NCBI GenBank assembly: GCA_050012355.1
Contig: JBEKHI010000385.1
Location: forward strand, 1-15,623
Source: JBEKHI01 sp050012355
Lineage (GTDB): Bacteria > Actinomycetota > Actinomycetes > Streptosporangiales > Streptosporangiaceae
Length of the DNA: 15,623 nt
Direction: 5' to 3'
Numbering within the stretch: the stretch's first letter is position 1; the number at the start of each line of letters is the position of its first letter. Position numbers and translations under genes: made by a program. Below, in pieces: positions 8,141 through 15,099 of this stretch. The notes beneath the pieces are model-generated. The model was given only the letters and a program-made list of their open reading frames with translations. It did not search any database and was not told where the DNA came from.

Positions 8141-8269
8141 TGGCTTGGTCACGTCGGGGGGGTCCGGCTTCTACCAGGTTTTGGACGTCAGGCTTGGCTT
8201 GGGCCTGCGTGTCTTTGCCATGGGCTGATAGCCGACGCCTCCCCCCGTGCATGTTTCGTGCGAGGCGCA
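8141..8269. other. Leader region of the conservon
   Basis: This 129-bp gap should contain the conservon promoter, but no convincing -35/-10 pair was found. A G-run with upstream CACG (8150-8162) and a C-run with downstream GTG (8239-8249) are complementary over a long distance, so the leader RNA could fold with the C-run just ahead of the cvnA start. This is a weak observation. Confidence 0.3.
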
Positions 8270-10753
8270 ATGGCGAATTTCAGGCGTCCTGTCCGTTCGC
8301 GGCCTATACGGCTGTTCCTGATCAGCATGTTCGCACTGCCACTGGTATCCCTGATAGCACTGTGGGGCTTCGCGGCGAGCATCACGATCAACTCCGCTAT
8401 TACAGACCATGACTATAATTCGAGCACCCGTGCTATAAACTCCGGTATCAGCGCCCTGACCGTCGAGCTTCCCCAGGAGCGGCTGCAGGCCTACCTGTGG
8501 CTGCTGGGAGACCGGCGTTCCTCGGACGCGGCCCTGCTCTCCGCGGAGAAGCTCGTCAACCAGGCGATCCCGGTGGCCCAGGCCGCACTCCTGACCGATC
8601 AGAACCTGCTCTCCGCCCGGTCCAGGTCGGCACTGGACGCCTTCGGCTCGGATATCGATCAGATCGGGAAGATACGGCAGGGTGTCGACTCCGGCACGCT
8701 GAGCCCGACCGCGGCGTTCCAGGACTACAGCAACATCGTCGACGCAGAGTTCCACTTCTTCGTGTCGTCGGCTCAGGACCGGGGCGGATCGCTGACCGGT
8801 GTCTCGATCGGAGCCTCGGATGGCGCCTACTCGCTCGAGATGGCCGGCCGGGAGGCCGCCCTCGTTGACGGCGCGCTAGCTGATCGCGGCCAGATGAGCG
8901 CCGCCGCCCGCGAACTGTTCGCCGAGAGCGCGGCCCAGCGACAGTCACTGCTGAACGAGTGCCTCGCGCTGATGCCGACGGACCTCGACGCGAGCTACGT
9001 CGGTAACAGCGCCGGGTACCAGCAATTCACGACAATGGAAAGCCAGGTCCTGGCCAGCACGGGGAGCACGATCCCGGTCAACCCCAGCTGGCCCTCGGCT
9101 ACCGGAACATACCTGCTCAGCTCGCAAAAGGCGCAGGGTCAGGCCGGGAACGTGCTGGCGGCGATGGGTGCCTCGCAAAGCGACCGGCTCGTTACCGAGG
9201 CGGTGCTCGCGGGCGGCGTCGGGCTCGTCGCCGTCCTCGCGTCGGTCTTCCTGCTGGGCTGGTTCGGCCGCAAGGTCACGGGTGACCTGGGAAGGCTGCA
9301 CACCAGCGTGCGCGGCATGGCCGAGGAGCGGTTGCCGCGAGTCGTGGAACGGCTTCGGCAAGGCGAGGACGTCGATGTGGCCGCCGAGTCCCCGCCGCCG
9401 CAGCAAAGCACGATCCAGGAGATCTCCAACGTCGCGCAGTCCTTCGCCACGGTCCAGGGCGCGGCGGTCAGCGCCGCGGTCGACCAGGCCAGGCTGCGCA
9501 AGGGAGTCAACCAGGTCTTCCAGAACATCTCGATGCGTAACCAGTCGCTGCTGCACCGGCAGCTGGGATTGCTGGACCTGATGGAACGCCGGACCAGCGA
9601 CCCGGAGACGCTCGCCGAACTGTTCCGGCTCGACCACCTCACTACCCGGATGCGCCGGCATGCCGAGGGCTTGATCATCTTGTCCGGCTCCACCCCTGGC
9701 CGCGGCTGGCGCGAGCCGGTGCCGGTGGTCGACGTGCTGCGGGCCGCGGTAGCCGAGGTCGAGGACTACGTGCGGGTCGATGTGGTCAGCGAATCTCGCG
9801 ACCTGGTGGCCGGAAACGCGGTCAACGACATCATTCACCTGGCTGCCGAACTCGTCGAGAACGCGACGGTCTTCTCGCCGCCGAACACGCGCATCGAGGT
9901 CAGGGCCGACCGGGTAGGCACCGGTCTGGTCGCCGAAATCGAGGACCGGGGCCTCGGCCTGAGCGAGGAGGAACGAGCCGAGATCAACCGGCGGCTCTCC
10001 AGGCCGCCGGAATTCGACCTCGCCACCAGCGACCAGCTCGGGCTGTTCATCGTCGCCCAGCTGGCGGCCCGGCACAACATCAAGGTCTCGCTGCGCGAGT
10101 CCGTCTACGGAGGCACCACCGCGATTCTCCGGCTGCCGTTCGGCGTGGTGGTGCGCGAAGAGGATGAGCAGCCCGTGCCCAGCGATGTCTGGGGACCGGC
10201 CGCGAACGGGTCTCCGCCCTCCCCCGTCGCCGCGGACTTTCCCGACAGCGTGGTCAGGCGGCAGCCGCTCCCCCGGGCCGCGACGGGTCGTCTCGCGAGC
10301 CCCAGCCAGGACCTGCCCGTCAACGGAGCCGACGCGCCGAGAATCTTCGACGCGCCCGCGCGCTCTCCGTGGGACGCCGAGGCGATGACACCGTGGCCGC
10401 AGGCATTCCAGCCCGCGGAATCCCGGGGACAGGCGTACCGGCAGGAAGAGCTGGAGCGCAACGATTCACGCGAGTCGCACGCTCCCGCGCCAGTCTCGCC
10501 AGCCGAGCCCGGGCTGCCCGCCCCCACCTCGTCCGGCAGCCACCTCGGGATGCCCATCAGGGTCCCGCAGGCAACCCTCGCTCCGCATCTGCGCGATCGT
10601 GACCGGTTGGCCGGGGCCGCGGAGCCGGATATCGACGAGCGGTCGCCCGAGGCGACCAGGGACATGATGGACATGATGCAACAGGGGTGGCAACTCGGAC
10701 GCGTAGACGATCTCGATAATCCCGAAGGCGCCCCGGATGACGGAACTCACTAA
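8270..10753 (+). CDS. cvnA: Conservon sensor: NIT-domain, HAMP-linked histidine-kinase-like membrane ATPase
   Basis: From ATG at 8270 (GAGG four bases upstream) the product is 827 residues; a GTG at 8258 in frame is possible but lacks a ribosome binding site. It is the membrane receptor-like member of a conservon. TM1 is at ~13-37, a ~270-residue extracellular helical region resembling the nitrate/nitrite-sensing (NIT) family follows, and TM2 is at ~310-332 with a HAMP-like segment. The dimerisation-like helix has LLHRQLGLLDLMERR and RLDHLTTRMRRHAEG; His456 in DHL is the H-box-like residue. The HATPase domain has ELVENA (N box, ~527-532), EDRGLGL (~558-564) and YGGTTAILRLP. A ~200-residue Pro/Ser-rich disordered tail ends in a conserved-looking segment (RSPEATRDMMDMMQQGWQLG). 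No response regulator adjoins it, as usual in conservons. It ends in tandem in-frame stops TAA-TAG (10751-10756). Confidence 0.9.
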   Translation: MANFRRPVRSRPIRLFLISMFALPLVSLIALWGFAASITINSAITDHDYNSSTRAINSGISALTVELPQERLQAYLWLLGDRRSSDAALLSAEKLVNQAIPVAQAALLTDQNLLSARSRSALDAFGSDIDQIGKIRQGVDSGTLSPTAAFQDYSNIVDAEFHFFVSSAQDRGGSLTGVSIGASDGAYSLEMAGREAALVDGALADRGQMSAAARELFAESAAQRQSLLNECLALMPTDLDASYVGNSAGYQQFTTMESQVLASTGSTIPVNPSWPSATGTYLLSSQKAQGQAGNVLAAMGASQSDRLVTEAVLAGGVGLVAVLASVFLLGWFGRKVTGDLGRLHTSVRGMAEERLPRVVERLRQGEDVDVAAESPPPQQSTIQEISNVAQSFATVQGAAVSAAVDQARLRKGVNQVFQNISMRNQSLLHRQLGLLDLMERRTSDPETLAELFRLDHLTTRMRRHAEGLIILSGSTPGRGWREPVPVVDVLRAAVAEVEDYVRVDVVSESRDLVAGNAVNDIIHLAAELVENATVFSPPNTRIEVRADRVGTGLVAEIEDRGLGLSEEERAEINRRLSRPPEFDLATSDQLGLFIVAQLAARHNIKVSLRESVYGGTTAILRLPFGVVVREEDEQPVPSDVWGPAANGSPPSPVAADFPDSVVRRQPLPRAATGRLASPSQDLPVNGADAPRIFDAPARSPWDAEAMTPWPQAFQPAESRGQAYRQEELERNDSRESHAPAPVSPAEPGLPAPTSSGSHLGMPIRVPQATLAPHLRDRDRLAGAAEPDIDERSPEATRDMMDMMQQGWQLGRVDDLDNPEGAPDDGTH

Positions 10754-10768
10754 TAGCGAGGCAGGACA

Positions 10769-11191
10769 ATGACACAGACCGACACAACTGGACAATTGAG
10801 CTGGCTCCTGGACAACCTCGTCGACAAAGTCGAGCCTGTCGAACAGGCACTTATCCTGTCCCGGGACGGACTGGTAGTGGCCTCCTCGCGCGGCCTGACC
10901 CGCGAGGAAAGCGAACATCTGTCCGCCTTGGCGGCCGGGGTGCAAAGTCTTGCCAGAGGCACCGGTGAGCGTTTCCGTGGCGGTAAAGTGCGGCAGACGA
11001 TCATCGAGATGGAATTCGCGTTCCTATTCGTCATCGCGGCGGGTCGCGGCACGTGTCTCGCGGTGCTGACATCCGGAGATCCGAATGTCGGTGTTATCGC
11101 CTACGAAATGGCGATGCTCGTGCGCCGAATGGGTAAGTACCTGGCGGCCGAGCCGAGATTTCCTGACGACGACGAATCAGGCACGGAGTGA
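10769..11191 (+). CDS. cvnB: Conservon Roadblock/LC7 domain protein
   Basis: The product is 140 residues, the usual size for the family. It has the Roadblock/LC7 fold pattern: an amphipathic helix (LSWLLDNLVDKVEPVEQALI), a strand-turn-strand with SRDGLVVASS at 31-40, a second helix ~46-64, and the closing strands IIEMEFAFLFVIAAG and CLAVLTS. In conservons this small protein is thought to bind the sensor and the GTPase partner, as MglB-type Roadblock proteins do for MglA. GAGG at 10758-10761 lies seven bases before ATG. It starts 15 bp after cvnA and its stop overlaps the cvnC start, so translation is likely coupled. The C-terminus is acidic (DDDESGTE). Confidence 0.92.
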   Translation: MTQTDTTGQLSWLLDNLVDKVEPVEQALILSRDGLVVASSRGLTREESEHLSALAAGVQSLARGTGERFRGGKVRQTIIEMEFAFLFVIAAGRGTCLAVLTSGDPNVGVIAYEMAMLVRRMGKYLAAEPRFPDDDESGTE

Positions 11192-11571
11192 CCGCCCAGG
11201 ACGGTTCTGGGGAACGCTGGCTGGACAGGGATGCCGGGCCGGTGGTCCGGCCCTACGCGGTGACGAAGGGACGGACCACGCCATCCAGTGGTGCGTCCTT
11301 CAGCCTCATCGACGTCGTGATGGTCACCCGCGAGTGGCCGCCGCCGGGGTTCCGGCCGGGGCCGGAACACCGGCGGATCCTTGCCGCTTGCCGCCGCCCC
11401 ACGCCCATCGTCGATGTGGCGTCCGAGACCGACCTTCCCGTCGGGGTGGTCCGCGTTCTGCTCGGCGACCTTATCGACGCGGACCTGCTCAGGATTGTCC
11501 GTGCACAACGAAAGCCCCAAGCTGACCAGCGCCTACTGAGGATGGTGCTCGATGGACTCGAATCCCTTTGA
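11188..11571 (+). CDS. cvnC: Conservon DUF742 protein
   Basis: The product is 127 residues, typical of DUF742. It carries the family's hallmark N-terminal stretch RWLDRDAGPVVRPYAVTKGRT (about 10-30) and a C-terminal winged-helix-like part with LPVGVVRVLLGDLIDADL at ~83-100. The GTG start at 11188-11190 overlaps the cvnB TGA (11189-11191), a GTGA coupling arrangement, so no separate ribosome binding site is required. DUF742 proteins accompany Roadblock and GTPase genes in conservons and are presumed to be part of the same membrane-proximal complex; their biochemical role is not known. The 3' end overlaps cvnD by 20 bp. Confidence 0.92.
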   Translation: MTAQDGSGERWLDRDAGPVVRPYAVTKGRTTPSSGASFSLIDVVMVTREWPPPGFRPGPEHRRILAACRRPTPIVDVASETDLPVGVVRVLLGDLIDADLLRIVRAQRKPQADQRLLRMVLDGLESL

Positions 11572-12202
11572 CCGGACGCCGGCCGACACTGACGTGCCAC
11601 CGACAGCCAAATTCCTCATCGCCGGGGGCTTCGGCGTCGGAAAGACCACCCTGGTCGGCTCGATCAGCGAGATCAGGCCACTGCGGACCGAGGAGCCGTT
11701 GAGTGATCGCAGCATTGGCATAGACGACACCCAAGCCGTGCAAGCCAAGACCACTACCACGGTGGCCATGGATTTCGGCCGGATCAGCTTCCCCTCCGGG
11801 CTTGTGCTCTATCTGTTTGGCACGCCTGGGCAGGAACGTTTCTGGTTCATGTGGGACGAACTGGCGGTAGGTGCGCTGGGTGCGGTCGTGATGGCCGATA
11901 CGCGCCGCGTCGCCGATTGTTTCGCCTCTATCGACTATTTCGAGCACAGCGATATCCCGTTCGTCGTCGCGGTCAACTGCTTCGACGGCGCGCCCCGTTT
12001 CGAACCGGATGACATCAGGATCGCGCTGAGCCTGGGACCCGAGGTCCCCATCGTGTTGTGCGACGCGCGGCGGCGTGAGTCCGTGAGGCAGGTTCTCGTC
12101 AGCCTGGTGAAGTACGTGATGGCGGGACGAAGCAAGAGCGCTTCCGGTTCGCTGAGCCGCTTATCCGGCCTGCTGGACCGCACGGTCTCACTGGTGGGTT
12201 AG
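11552..12202 (+). CDS. cvnD: Conservon Ras-like small GTPase
   Basis: The product is 216 residues. Visible G motifs are the P-loop GGFGVGKT at 25-32, a Thr-rich switch I (KTTTTVAMDFG, 66-76), G3 as FGTPGQERF at 89-97 with Asp replaced as in the bacterial MglA-like/CvnD group, and G4 as NCFD at 142-145 in place of NKxD, with CDAR at 170-173 for G5. It should bind and hydrolyse GTP and act as the switch of the conservon, with the Roadblock protein as likely regulator. ATG at 11552 lies inside the end of cvnC; GAGG at 11537-11540 is the nearest ribosome binding site. The C-terminal ~25 residues are Ser/Leu-rich and basic, possibly membrane-contacting. Confidence 0.93.
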   Translation: MDSNPFDRTPADTDVPPTAKFLIAGGFGVGKTTLVGSISEIRPLRTEEPLSDRSIGIDDTQAVQAKTTTTVAMDFGRISFPSGLVLYLFGTPGQERFWFMWDELAVGALGAVVMADTRRVADCFASIDYFEHSDIPFVVAVNCFDGAPRFEPDDIRIALSLGPEVPIVLCDARRRESVRQVLVSLVKYVMAGRSKSASGSLSRLSGLLDRTVSLVG

Positions 12203-12231
12203 GGCCGCAAGCCTTGGGGTAGCAGCGTTCA

Positions 12232-13215
12232 ATGGACGTCAAGGCGGCGAACCCGGTCGGGCTCGTGCGGCGGGTAATGACGGCGGTCGACGGCTGGCAG
12301 CGCCGCACCCGGTGGGCGGGCGTACCTTACGCGGTACTGAAGAAGTTCGGCGACGACAACGCCAACCTGCTGGTCGTGGCGCTGGCATGGTACGGCTTCA
12401 CCGCGATCTTCCCGCTGCTGCTGGTCGTGGTGACGCTGTTCGGCTTCATCGGCGCCCAGTCAATCGGGACCGGCATCGTCAGCACGCTGCACGAGTTCCC
12501 GGTCATCGGCTCTAGCTTCAACCCCGCCAGCCGCGACGCCCTGCACGGCAGCACCCTCGGGCTGATCATCGGCCTGATCGGCCTGCTGTACGGCGCCCAG
12601 GGCGTCACCCAGACCGCGCAGCAGGCGATGGCCACCGTCTGGAACATCCCCCGGGATCAGCGCACCGGCTTCCTGCCGCGGCTCGGGCGCAGCCTGGCCG
12701 GGCTGCTCACCATCGGCGCCACGTTCGTCATTAACGCCTTCGTCACCACCTACGCCACCGGCGGCACGACCAGCTACGCGATCAGGATCCCGGTCTTGAT
12801 CGGCCTGCTGGTCATCAACACCGGACTGTACTTCGCGGCCTTCACGTCGCTGACGGCCAAGGCGATCGGACCGCGTGGCCTGATCCCCGGGGCGATCGCC
12901 GGCGCGGTCGCGTTCACCGCGCTGATCACCATCGGAACCGGACTGATCACCCACCAGCTGAAGAACACCTCGGCGACCTACGGAGCGTTCGGCACGGTCA
13001 TCGGCATCGTCGCGTTCCTGCTGCTGCTGGCCAAGCTAAGCATGTACGCCGCGGAACTCAACCCGGTGCTGGCCCGCGGACTCTACCCGCGCGCTCTGCC
13101 ACTGGGCGGCGAACCGACCGACACCGACCGCCAGGTGCAGGCCCGCCTCGAACTCGCCGGGCAGCTTCCCGGCGCCCAGACGGCCGACCGCGCCACCGAC
13201 GACGCGCGGTCGTGA
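12232..13215 (+). CDS. YihY/BrkB-family (UPF0761) integral membrane protein
   Basis: The product is 327 residues with six predicted membrane segments at about 46-74, 107-125, 155-175, 184-207, 217-240 and 250-274. It carries family signatures: LAWYGFTAIFPLLLVVVTLFG near the start, GAQGVTQTAQQAMATVWNI in the middle, and YGAFGTVIG with YAAELNPVL near the end. The C-terminal ~45 residues are hydrophilic and likely cytoplasmic. The family is widespread and was once wrongly called ribonuclease BN; its molecular function is not settled. It begins 29 bp after cvnD on the same strand with no evident terminator, so read-through from the conservon is likely. The ribosome binding site is poor (GGGGTAGCAG), and the start was chosen because it is the first Met in a good length for the family. 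Confidence 0.9.
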   Translation: MDVKAANPVGLVRRVMTAVDGWQRRTRWAGVPYAVLKKFGDDNANLLVVALAWYGFTAIFPLLLVVVTLFGFIGAQSIGTGIVSTLHEFPVIGSSFNPASRDALHGSTLGLIIGLIGLLYGAQGVTQTAQQAMATVWNIPRDQRTGFLPRLGRSLAGLLTIGATFVINAFVTTYATGGTTSYAIRIPVLIGLLVINTGLYFAAFTSLTAKAIGPRGLIPGAIAGAVAFTALITIGTGLITHQLKNTSATYGAFGTVIGIVAFLLLLAKLSMYAAELNPVLARGLYPRALPLGGEPTDTDRQVQARLELAGQLPGAQTADRATDDARS

Positions 13216-13227
13216 TGAGGTCTTCGT

Positions 13228-13313
13228 AAACGCTGTCCTGGCCAGAAAGACGCGTTCCTGCTCGGTCAGGCGCCTGCCCATAGTGCCTGATGCTCTCGGG
13301 GGCGCCTCTATGA
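13228..13313 (-). pseudogene. 3' remnant of a WhiB-like regulator gene
   Basis: On the minus strand this segment encodes LTEQERVFLARTAF (13269 down to 13228), the C-terminal part of a WhiB-like protein. Bases 13230-13269 are 39/40 identical to 13709-13748 of the intact-looking whiB-like gene. Just upstream, in another frame, RHYG stands where the G-[IV]-W-G-G turn should be, so the reading frame is broken by a small indel. The rest of the gene, with the cysteine cluster, is absent: the segment ends at the inverted repeat starting at 13314. It overlaps no functional gene, and the frame then runs on antisense to the YihY gene. Confidence 0.7.
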
Positions 13314-13654
13314 CCCCATGGATGTCCCATCGCTGGCGCTAGAGAAACAACCTGAGTTCTCGGCGTGTCGTCGCGGCCGACTGGTTTGGTGCGGTATCAC
13401 CCGGTTGTGCCGGCCCTCGCTGTCGACCATGCGTTCGAGTAATTATGGTGAGTGCTGCACTACCAAGAAAAGAGTATTGGTAATGCAGCACTGCCCGCAA
13501 TTGCCGGGCGGGGCAGCGGGGCGAGATGGCACGGATGTCCGGTTCATGGACCCGCCGCGAGCCTGTCGGCGCGTAGTAAACGACGGTCAAGACTCGCAAA
13601 CGCACCTTATTTTGAAGTGTTTCCTAGAGCCCCGGCGATGGGACATCCATGGGG
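13314..13654. mobile_element. 341-bp MITE-like unit with 23-bp terminal inverted repeats
   Basis: Bases 13314-13336 and 13632-13654 are inverted repeats matching at 22 of 23 positions, each containing ATGGATGTCC, and weaker similarity continues inwards (CGCTAGAGAAACA against GGCTCTAGGAAACA). The unit is roughly centred on the long hairpin of repeat copy 2. It has no plausible transposase and no convincing ribosome binding site, so it would be non-autonomous. No clear target-site duplication is visible at its edges. Both edges are next to whiB-like sequence: the remnant ends at the left edge, and the C-terminus of the second whiB-like frame is encoded inside the right edge. It also accounts for most of the 371-bp gap between the YihY gene and the whiB-like frame. 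Confidence 0.6.
13441..13551 (+). repeat. Long-hairpin dispersed repeat, copy 2
   Basis: This is the inverted homologue of 5878-5988. Arms 13441-13466 and 13477-13502 form a 26-position stem with 21 Watson-Crick pairs and one G-U; the core GTGCTGCACTACCAA (13452-13466) pairs at 14 of 15 positions with 13477-13491, loop 13467-13476. The symmetry centre falls at exactly the same alignment column as in copy 1. Two stem pairs change together between copies: A-T at 13441/13502 and at 13451/13492 are both G-C in copy 1. The flank 13526-13551, including the core ACGGATGTCC at 13531-13540, is nearly identical in both copies. Confidence 0.85.
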
Positions 13655-13949
13655 GCCGGGAAGAGGAAGCGCGCACCGCAAGCCTGATCCCCAAACAAGC
13701 TAAACGGCACGCTGTCCTGGCCAGAAAGACGCGTTCCTGCTCCGTCAGTCCGCCCCACACGCCGTGTACCTGCCGGGTGACCAGCGCGAACGCCAGGCAT
13801 TCCGAACGTACCCAGCACTCCGCGCAGACCGCCTTCGCCCGCGCGGCCTGCCGGAGTCCCAGGTCCGACGTCGAGATGGGAAAGAACAGTTCAGGATCAA
13901 CGGTCCGGCAGGCGGCCAGCAGCCGCCAGTCGAATTCGGTGGCGCGCAT
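13587..13949 (-). CDS. WhiB-like iron-sulfur transcription factor with an atypical C-terminus
   Basis: From ATG at 13947-13949 (GGAGGG ten bases upstream) the product is 120 residues; an upstream ATG at 14016-14018 in frame has no such support. WhiB-like proteins bind a 4Fe-4S cluster through four cysteines and act with sigma factors or DNA in actinomycetes. The cysteines are Cys14, Cys42, Cys45 and Cys51 (C-X2-C-X5-C for the last three), with DPELFFP at 18-24 and the GVWGG turn at 63-67 followed by LTEQERVFLARTA. The family normally ends soon after with a basic tail. Here about 40 more residues follow (rich in Arg, Ser, Cys). The last ~22 are encoded within the inverted-repeat unit ending at 13654, so the native stop has probably been replaced. 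Upstream it is divergent from the deaminase gene. Confidence 0.85.
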   Translation of the reverse strand: MRATEFDWRLLAACRTVDPELFFPISTSDLGLRQAARAKAVCAECWVRSECLAFALVTRQVHGVWGGLTEQERVFLARTACRLACLGIRLAVRASSSRPPWMSHRRGSRKHFKIRCVCES

Positions 13950-14115
13950 CCGACATCGTCCCTCCGTCATAAACCGGATAATCGCTCCAGCGTTCTGTCG
14001 ATCCAGGTGATCCGGCATCCCCTAATCTGCGTGATTTCTCGAGACCGGATTAACATCACCCGGAGGCCGCGTGGTACGCACTCGCGGCGATAGTCCGCCA
14101 GCGTGAGGAGCGACC
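13950..14115. promoter_or_regulatory. Divergent promoter region of the whiB-like and deaminase genes
   Basis: This 166-bp gap must hold promoters for both directions. The deaminase has GAGGAG at 14104-14109, six bases before its ATG. An inverted repeat GCCGCG (14066-14071) with CGCGGC (14083-14088) lies in its probable leader. No convincing -35/-10 hexamers were identified. Confidence 0.4.
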
Positions 14116-14604
14116 ATGACACAAGAGGTCACTGAGGCAGATCTGCGATACCTGCGCCGCTGCGTGAAACTGGCGACGGAGGCCGTTGAGGCCGGCGACT
14201 TTCCGTTCGGCTCGGTGCTGGTCGCCGAGGACGGAACCGTTCTCGCCGAGGACCGGAACCGGGAGCTGAGCGCGGGCGATCCGACGCGTCACCCGGAGTT
14301 CGAGCTGGCGCGCTGGGCGGCGACGAACCTGACCCCGCGGGAACGAGCAACGGCAACCGTCTACACCTCGGGCGAGCACTGCCCGATGTGCGCCGCCGCC
14401 CACGGCTGGGTCGGGCTTGGGCGCATCGTTTACGCGACCTCGACGGAGCAGATGGGCACCTGGCTCACCGAGCTGGGAGTCGGCCCGGCCCCGGTCCTAC
14501 CGCTGGCGATCCCGGATGTCGTTCGCGGCGTCGCGGTGGCGGGCCCCGCCCCGGAACTAGCCGAGCAGGTTCGCGACCTGCACCGCAGATTCCGCTCAGC
14601 GTAA
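14116..14604 (+). CDS. Cytidine-deaminase-fold nucleoside/guanine deaminase-like protein
   Basis: The product is 162 residues, normal for a single-domain member. It should bind zinc and hydrolytically deaminate a nucleobase or nucleoside. The zinc and catalytic motif appears as HPE at 59-61 (usual HAE) and SGEHCPMC at 85-92 (usual PCxxC), keeping the ligands His59, Cys89 and Cys92 and the proton shuttle Glu61 with a normal 28-residue gap. Before them is DFPFGSVLV (28-36), the substrate-side strand typical of guanine/adenosine deaminases. The start is ATG at 14116 with GAGGAG six bases upstream. The substrate is not resolvable: guanine, adenosine-like bases or a modified purine are all possible. 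It stands alone, convergent with the next gene with an 18-bp gap. Confidence 0.85.
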   Translation: MTQEVTEADLRYLRRCVKLATEAVEAGDFPFGSVLVAEDGTVLAEDRNRELSAGDPTRHPEFELARWAATNLTPRERATATVYTSGEHCPMCAAAHGWVGLGRIVYATSTEQMGTWLTELGVGPAPVLPLAIPDVVRGVAVAGPAPELAEQVRDLHRRFRSA

Positions 14605-14626
14605 CCCCCGCCCACGCCTCGGTTAC
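14601..14626. terminator. Candidate bidirectional terminator covering two stop codons
   Basis: GTAACC (14601-14606) is perfectly complementary to GGTTAC (14621-14626) across a 14-nt loop. The stem contains the deaminase TAA stop on one strand and the TAA stop of the convergent gene on the other. The stem is short and has no T tract, so a role in termination is tentative. Confidence 0.35.
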
Positions 14627-15078
14627 TCCGGTCGGCGGGTCATTTCCATGATCCAGTTGGTGATCCAGGTGTGCTCCTGGTCGACCGAGAAGGCCTGCTC
14701 CCACCGGGCCGAGCCGGCGGTGATGCCCGACCAGATGAAGCGGGCCCGGATGTCCTTGCCGTCGTGGGTGTCATCCCCGTAGAACTCACCCCGGCCGTTG
14801 ACGAACCGGCCGACGACCGGCGGAAACAGCCTGCCGGTACGCTTGCTGGCCCAGTACAGCGACCATTGCATGAGTTCGGGATCGTAGAGCCGCAGGGTGA
14901 GACCGCTGAAACCCTTGGTCGGAAAGTCGACCTCGTCGAAGTTCGCCGCGCCGTCGAAGACCCGGCTGGCGCGGTTGACGCCCGGGAACTCCTCCCACTC
15001 GCTGGTCTCGTCAAGGAAGTCCGTCCGCCACTGGTTGCGTATGTCCCAGACGCCGGTGAAGAAGTCGAAATCATTCAT
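14623..15078 (-). CDS. Small lipocalin-like protein of unknown function
   Basis: From ATG at 15076-15078 the product is 151 residues. An upstream ATG at 15106 in frame would place the start in the palindrome and lacks a ribosome binding site; MNDFDFFTGVWDI is a natural opening for this kind of protein. It begins with the GxW signature (TGVWDI at 8-13) of small beta-barrel lipocalin/DUF1579-like proteins. Alternating strands follow, with conserved-looking RLYDPELMQWSLYWAS (63-78), GRGEFYGDD (95-103) and ARWEQAFS at 124-131. No signal peptide or membrane segment is seen. Similar proteins are common in actinomycetes beside WYL regulators (from memory, unchecked), so it may bind a small ligand and be controlled by the divergent regulator. 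No enzymatic function can be claimed. The ribosome binding site is weak. Confidence 0.8.
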   Translation of the reverse strand: MNDFDFFTGVWDIRNQWRTDFLDETSEWEEFPGVNRASRVFDGAANFDEVDFPTKGFSGLTLRLYDPELMQWSLYWASKRTGRLFPPVVGRFVNGRGEFYGDDTHDGKDIRARFIWSGITAGSARWEQAFSVDQEHTWITNWIMEMTRRPE

Positions 15079-15099
15079 ACCTGGACAGTAGAGCCACTC

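Noticed and set aside
8258..8260. GTG at 8258 as the start of cvnA
   Set aside because: No ribosome binding site precedes it; the ATG at 8270 has GAGG four bases upstream and gives a normal N-terminus before TM1. The choice changes only four residues.
11552..12202. NCFD in place of NKxD in the GTPase as a sign of inactivity
   Set aside because: Conservon and MglA-like GTPases commonly vary in this motif, and the P-loop and G3 motif are intact, so the substitution is probably family-typical.
5878..13551. The segment 5.9-13.5 kb as a composite transposon bounded by the inverted repeats
   Set aside because: No transposase is present, copy 1 lacks the 23-bp ends found around copy 2, and the genes inside include an ordinary actinomycete conservon. 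The inverted arrangement alone is not enough.
13318..14010. A 230-codon plus-strand frame through the repeat unit and opposite the whiB-like gene
   Set aside because: It is antisense to the cysteine motif of the whiB-like gene and passes through the inverted repeats; composition is Arg/Ser/Cys-rich with no family signal.
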